Below, in pieces: positions 61,208 to 64,000 of a stretch of DNA of 64,000 nt. Made by a program: the position numbers and the translations under genes. How positions within the stretch are numbered: the first letter of the stretch is position 1; every line of letters starts with the position of its first letter. The notes under the pieces are model-generated. The model made no database searches and was not told the origin of the DNA. It worked only from the letters and a program-made list of their open reading frames with translations. Origin of the DNA: Amycolatopsis suaedae (GTDB lineage: Bacteria; Actinomycetota; Actinomycetes; Mycobacteriales; Pseudonocardiaceae); the NCBI RefSeq assembly GCF_004214935.1, contig NZ_SFCC01000002.1, positions 434,001 to 498,000 of the forward strand, given 5' to 3'.

Positions 61208-61836
61208 CCAAGGCTCCGGAGACGTTCCAGGAGCAGTTGACCGCCGCGTGGAACCACATCGGGCGGGTGCCCGGCGTGGTCCTGACGACGGTCCCGGTGG
61301 TCACCTTCGTGGTGGTCAACGCGCTGACCGGCATGTGGCCGGCGATCTTCGCCTCGGTCGGGGCGGCGGTGGCCGTCGGCGTCGTGCAGCTGCTGCGCGG
61401 GCAGAAGCTGACCGCGGCGTTCGCCGGCCTCGGCGGGGTGCTCGTCTCGTCGATGGTCGCCGTGCTCGTCGGTGCCGCGAAGGGCTACTACCTGTGGGGC
61501 ATCTACATCACGCTGACCATCGGGTCGGCGTTGCTGCTGTCGGTGCTGGTGCGGTGGCCGCTGATCGGGCTGGCCTGGTCGGGACTCAACGGCCAGGGCA
61601 CGTCGTGGCGCCGCGACCGCCGCTCGCGCCACTACTACGACGCGGCCACCCTGTTCTGGTCGGCACTGTGCTTCACCCGGTTCTCGGTGGAGAACTGGCT
61701 CTACGACGCCGACCAGGTCGACGCACTGGGCGTCACCAGGCTGCTGATGGGCTGGCCGCTGACGTTCGTCGCGGTGCTGGTCAGCTTCTGGGCGATCCGC
61801 AAGGTCGAACAACGCCGCCGGACGCTCGCGCGCTGA
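61204..61836 (+). CDS. DUF3159 family membrane protein
   Basis: 210 residues, five or six membrane helices: GVVLTTVPVVTFVVVNALTG, GLGGVLVSSMVAVLVGAAKG, YYLWGIYITLTIGSALLLSV, and the family segment SRHYYDAATLFWSALCFTRF, SVENWLYDADQV. Function unknown. Coupled to the TetR gene. Confidence 0.9.
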   Translation: MTKAPETFQEQLTAAWNHIGRVPGVVLTTVPVVTFVVVNALTGMWPAIFASVGAAVAVGVVQLLRGQKLTAAFAGLGGVLVSSMVAVLVGAAKGYYLWGIYITLTIGSALLLSVLVRWPLIGLAWSGLNGQGTSWRRDRRSRHYYDAATLFWSALCFTRFSVENWLYDADQVDALGVTRLLMGWPLTFVAVLVSFWAIRKVEQRRRTLAR

Positions 61837-61841
61837 TTCCG

Positions 61842-62819
61842 TCAGCCGCGCGGCGGGACGGGGACGCCGAAGTGCTGCGCGATCTGGTCGAGCATGGCGT
61901 GGGCACCGTGCAGGCTCACCGAGCCGACCCACACGCCGTCCTCGACCTCGGTTCGCTTGCCCTTCAACGTGCCCCACAGCGGGTTGGCCTGGAACTGCGC
62001 CTTGACGTCGACGCCCTGCTCGTCCGGGTCGGTCCAGGTGGACACGAAGATCTGGTCGGCGTCGACCTTCCCGATGTCCTCCTGGCTGAGGTTCACCGAG
62101 ATCTTGTCGGGCAGGTCGGGCTGGCCCTGCGGGCGGGTCAGGCCGGCGTCGGCGAGCACGATTCCGGGGAACGAGTTGCTGGTGTACAGCCGCAGCGTCG
62201 GCTCGCCCTCGACGAACCGCACCAGCGACGCCGTCGCCGGCCTGCCCAGCTTCGCCTTGACCGCCTCGCCGACGGCCCGCGCCCGCTCCGCGTAGGCGGC
62301 CAGCCTCCGCTCGGCCAGCTCCTCCTTGCCAAGGGCCCTGCCCAGCAGCCGGAGGTTGTCCTTCCAGGTCGCGCCGGTCGTCTCGCTGAAGACCGTCGGC
62401 GCGACGCCGGTCAGCTCGTTGTACAGCTTCTCGTGCCGCACCTTGGCCGAGATGATCAGATCCGGCGCGATGTCGTGCAGCTGCTCGACGTTCGGCGTCT
62501 CCAGCGCGCCGATGGGCTTGGCGGCGGCGCCGAACCGCTTGGCGTCCTCGCCGAGGTAGGGCGGCAGCGCGTCGCCGTAGGCGGAGAACTTCGTGAACGC
62601 CACGACCTCGGTCTCCAGCGCCATCGCGGCGCCGACGTAGGTCGCGTCGAGCGCGGCGACCTTCTTCGGCTGCGCCTCGATGGTCGTCCTGCCCATGGCG
62701 TGATCGACGGTCCTCGGGAACCCCGCACCACCCGCGGCAGGCTCGGCAGGCGCTGGTTCACCGCCACCGCACCCCGCGAGCAGCAGAGCCGCGGCCACGA
62801 CACACGCCTGGTACCTCAT
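61842..62819 (-). CDS. Iron-siderophore ABC transporter substrate-binding lipoprotein
   Basis: 325 residues. Lipobox LAGC; FecB/FepB-like body with KKVAALDATYVGAAMALETE, LETPNVEQLHDIAPDLIISA and a C-terminal EDGVWVGSVSLHGAHAMLD region. It binds ferric siderophores for the divergent FecCD permeases. Start ATG 62819 lies 18 bp from the iron box. Confidence 0.93.
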   Translation of the reverse strand: MRYQACVVAAALLLAGCGGGEPAPAEPAAGGAGFPRTVDHAMGRTTIEAQPKKVAALDATYVGAAMALETEVVAFTKFSAYGDALPPYLGEDAKRFGAAAKPIGALETPNVEQLHDIAPDLIISAKVRHEKLYNELTGVAPTVFSETTGATWKDNLRLLGRALGKEELAERRLAAYAERARAVGEAVKAKLGRPATASLVRFVEGEPTLRLYTSNSFPGIVLADAGLTRPQGQPDLPDKISVNLSQEDIGKVDADQIFVSTWTDPDEQGVDVKAQFQANPLWGTLKGKRTEVEDGVWVGSVSLHGAHAMLDQIAQHFGVPVPPRG

Positions 62820-62836
62820 GCGGGTCTCCCGAGTTC

Positions 62837-62855
62837 TTAGGCTTGGCTAGGCTAA
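62837..62855. promoter_or_regulatory. Iron box (IdeR/DmdR1-type operator)
   Basis: TTAGGCTTGGCTAGGCTAA, 19 bp, fits the actinobacterial consensus TTAGGTTAGGCTAACCTAA at most positions. It lies between the divergent binding-protein (start 62819) and permease (start 62887) genes, so one repressor dimer pair could close both. Confidence 0.83.
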
Positions 62856-62886
62856 CGCAGCTTAACCGTGGGACAGGGGACGAGTC

Positions 62887-63876
62887 GTGGAGCATCGGGG
62901 ACGCTGGCTGGGCCTGTCCTGCGTGGCACTGCTGGCCGTCCTCGTCGCGAGCGTCGCGCTCGGCGCGCGGGCCATCCCGCTCGACGTCGTGTGGCAGGCG
63001 ATCACGGCGCCCACCGGCAGCGAGACCGACATCGTGATCCGCTCGCTACGCGTGCCCCGCACGGTCCTGGGGCTGCTGGTCGGCCTCGCCCTCGGCGCGG
63101 CGGGCGCGCTCATGCAGGGACACACCCGCAACCCGCTCGCCGACCCCGGCCTGCTCGGCGTCAACCAGGGCGCGGCCTTCGCCGTCGTCCTCGCGGTCGT
63201 GACGCTGGACGTGCACAACCTGTACGCCTACGTCTGGTTCGGTTTCGCCGGGGCACTCGTCGCCAGCGTCGTCGTGTTCACGCTCGGCTCGGTGGGTGGC
63301 CGCGGCTCGACGCCCGTCACGCTCGCGCTGGCCGGTGCGGCGGTGTCGGCGCTGCTGCACGGGCTGGTGGCGACGATGGTGCTCGCCGACCGGCAGGGCA
63401 TGGAGACCTACCGCTTCTGGCATGTCGGGTCCATCGCCGGGCGCGACTACACCACCGCGACGCAGATCCTGCCGTTCCTGCTGGTGGGCCTGGTCCTCGC
63501 GGTGGCGAACGCGCCGGGCATGAACACGCTCGCGCTCGGCACCGACGTCGCCACCGCACTGGGCCAGCGGGTGCGCTGGACCCGCGCGGTCGGCGTTCTG
63601 GCGATCACGCTGCTGACCGGCGCGGCTGTCGCCGCGTGCGGGCCGATCGCGTTCCTCGGCCTGGTCGTTCCGCACGTCGCCAGGGCCGTCACCGGCCCGG
63701 ACTACCGCTGGCTGGTGCCGTTCTCCGCGGTGCTCGGCGCGGTCCTGCTGCTGTCCGCCGACGTGCTGGGCCGGGTGGTGAGCGGTGACACCTTCGAGGT
63801 CGGCATCCTGCTGGCCCTGATCGGCGCGCCCGCGTTCATCGTCCTGGTCCGGCGGAAGGGCATGGTGCGCCTGTGA
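62887..63876 (+). CDS. FecCD-family iron-siderophore ABC transporter permease
   Basis: 329 residues and about nine or ten membrane helices. VLGLLVGLALGAAGALMQGH, RNPLADPGLLGVNQGAAFAV and GPIAFLGLVVPHVARAVTGP are FecCD signatures. GTG start. It forms a heterodimeric channel with the next gene product. Confidence 0.95.
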   Translation: MEHRGRWLGLSCVALLAVLVASVALGARAIPLDVVWQAITAPTGSETDIVIRSLRVPRTVLGLLVGLALGAAGALMQGHTRNPLADPGLLGVNQGAAFAVVLAVVTLDVHNLYAYVWFGFAGALVASVVVFTLGSVGGRGSTPVTLALAGAAVSALLHGLVATMVLADRQGMETYRFWHVGSIAGRDYTTATQILPFLLVGLVLAVANAPGMNTLALGTDVATALGQRVRWTRAVGVLAITLLTGAAVAACGPIAFLGLVVPHVARAVTGPDYRWLVPFSAVLGAVLLLSADVLGRVVSGDTFEVGILLALIGAPAFIVLVRRKGMVRL

Positions 63877-64000
63877 AGACGTCGCTGCCGGGCCGCAGGG
63901 TCCTCGCCGCCGGACCGTTCGCGTGGACGTTCCGCCCGAGAGTCATCGTCGTGGTGGTCGTCGCGCTGGCGCTGCTGGTACTCGTCGCGTCGCTCAACAT
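63873..64000 (+). CDS. Second FecCD-family permease, N-terminal fragment (cut by window end)
   Basis: GTG 63873 overlaps the preceding stop (GTGA). Only about 42 codons are present, reading KTSLPGRRVLAAGPFAWTF and then a Val-rich first membrane helix. Position after a FecCD gene, with coupling, makes the second permease the clear expectation; the sequence itself is too short to prove it. Confidence 0.75.
   Translation, partial: MKTSLPGRRVLAAGPFAWTFRPRVIVVVVVALALLVLVASLN

Overview
This is a dense, GC-rich chromosomal segment from an actinomycete. Mycothiol synthase, a GlnR-type OmpR regulator, DUF3073, RsiG, a nitrobindin-type FABP protein, a conservon kinase/roadblock/GTPase set, an LCP protein and many GTG starts all point to a filamentous, mycothiol-producing actinobacterium. 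The gene content and recurrent intergenic palindromes fit the Pseudonocardiaceae (Amycolatopsis/Lentzea/Saccharothrix-like), but genus cannot be settled from the sequence alone. No rRNA, tRNA, CRISPR array, phage or intact transposase was seen.

Layout. 1-3.3 kb: 3' end of a TctA tricarboxylate permease, a GT-C-like membrane protein and a Gfo/Idh oxidoreductase. 3.3-9.2 kb: a cobalamin riboswitch followed by five overlapping or abutting genes. Two encode surface proteins that together resemble the two domains of animal transcobalamin/intrinsic factor (alpha/alpha barrel plus DUF4430-like domain), the first with an LAxTG sortase signal; the other three encode a complete ECF importer (T, fused A1-A2, S). 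This looks like a dedicated B12 capture-and-import system and is the most interesting locus here. 9.2-15.4 kb: hydroxyacyl-CoA dehydrogenase, DUF3073, asparaginase, RsiG, a YgfZ-like folate protein and a PabC-like enzyme. 15.3-18 kb: a tight operon of a 32-aa membrane peptide, nitrobindin, PxpB, PxpC and a ParB-like protein. 18-20 kb: a rhodanese operon behind a Cys-containing leader peptide.

20-31 kb: thioredoxin-like protein, DUF2993, glnR, mshD and the PHO-box-controlled pstSCAB operon, with phoU further on; between them an EamA exporter and an amidase/TetR pair sharing a duplicated operator. 31-34 kb: a large LCP protein and a GGDEF-only diguanylate cyclase. 34-44 kb: two paralogous NitT/TauT-type ABC cassettes, one ending in an unusual acyl-CoA dehydrogenase-fold enzyme, on either side of a divergently oriented benzoylformate-decarboxylase-like gene. 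44.5-48.7 kb: a conservon lacking its DUF742 member.

48.8-64 kb: DoxX, DusB, small unknown and lipoprotein genes, DUF2306, Lrp with a divergent membrane protein, a SodC-like protein without the zinc site, a second EamA exporter, DUF6328, a Gre factor, an exported molybdenum hydroxylase pair flanked by TetR genes, DUF3159, and an iron-siderophore uptake locus with an iron box, cut by the window end.

Non-coding structure is rich. A palindrome family built on GTGAAGGCCACCTTCA recurs at about 11.4-11.7, 18.0, 39.3 and 49.6-50.0 kb, as short hairpins and as a roughly 435-bp element with long terminal inverted repeats. A separate array of six 21-bp units (three direct, three inverted) lies at 27.46-27.60 kb.
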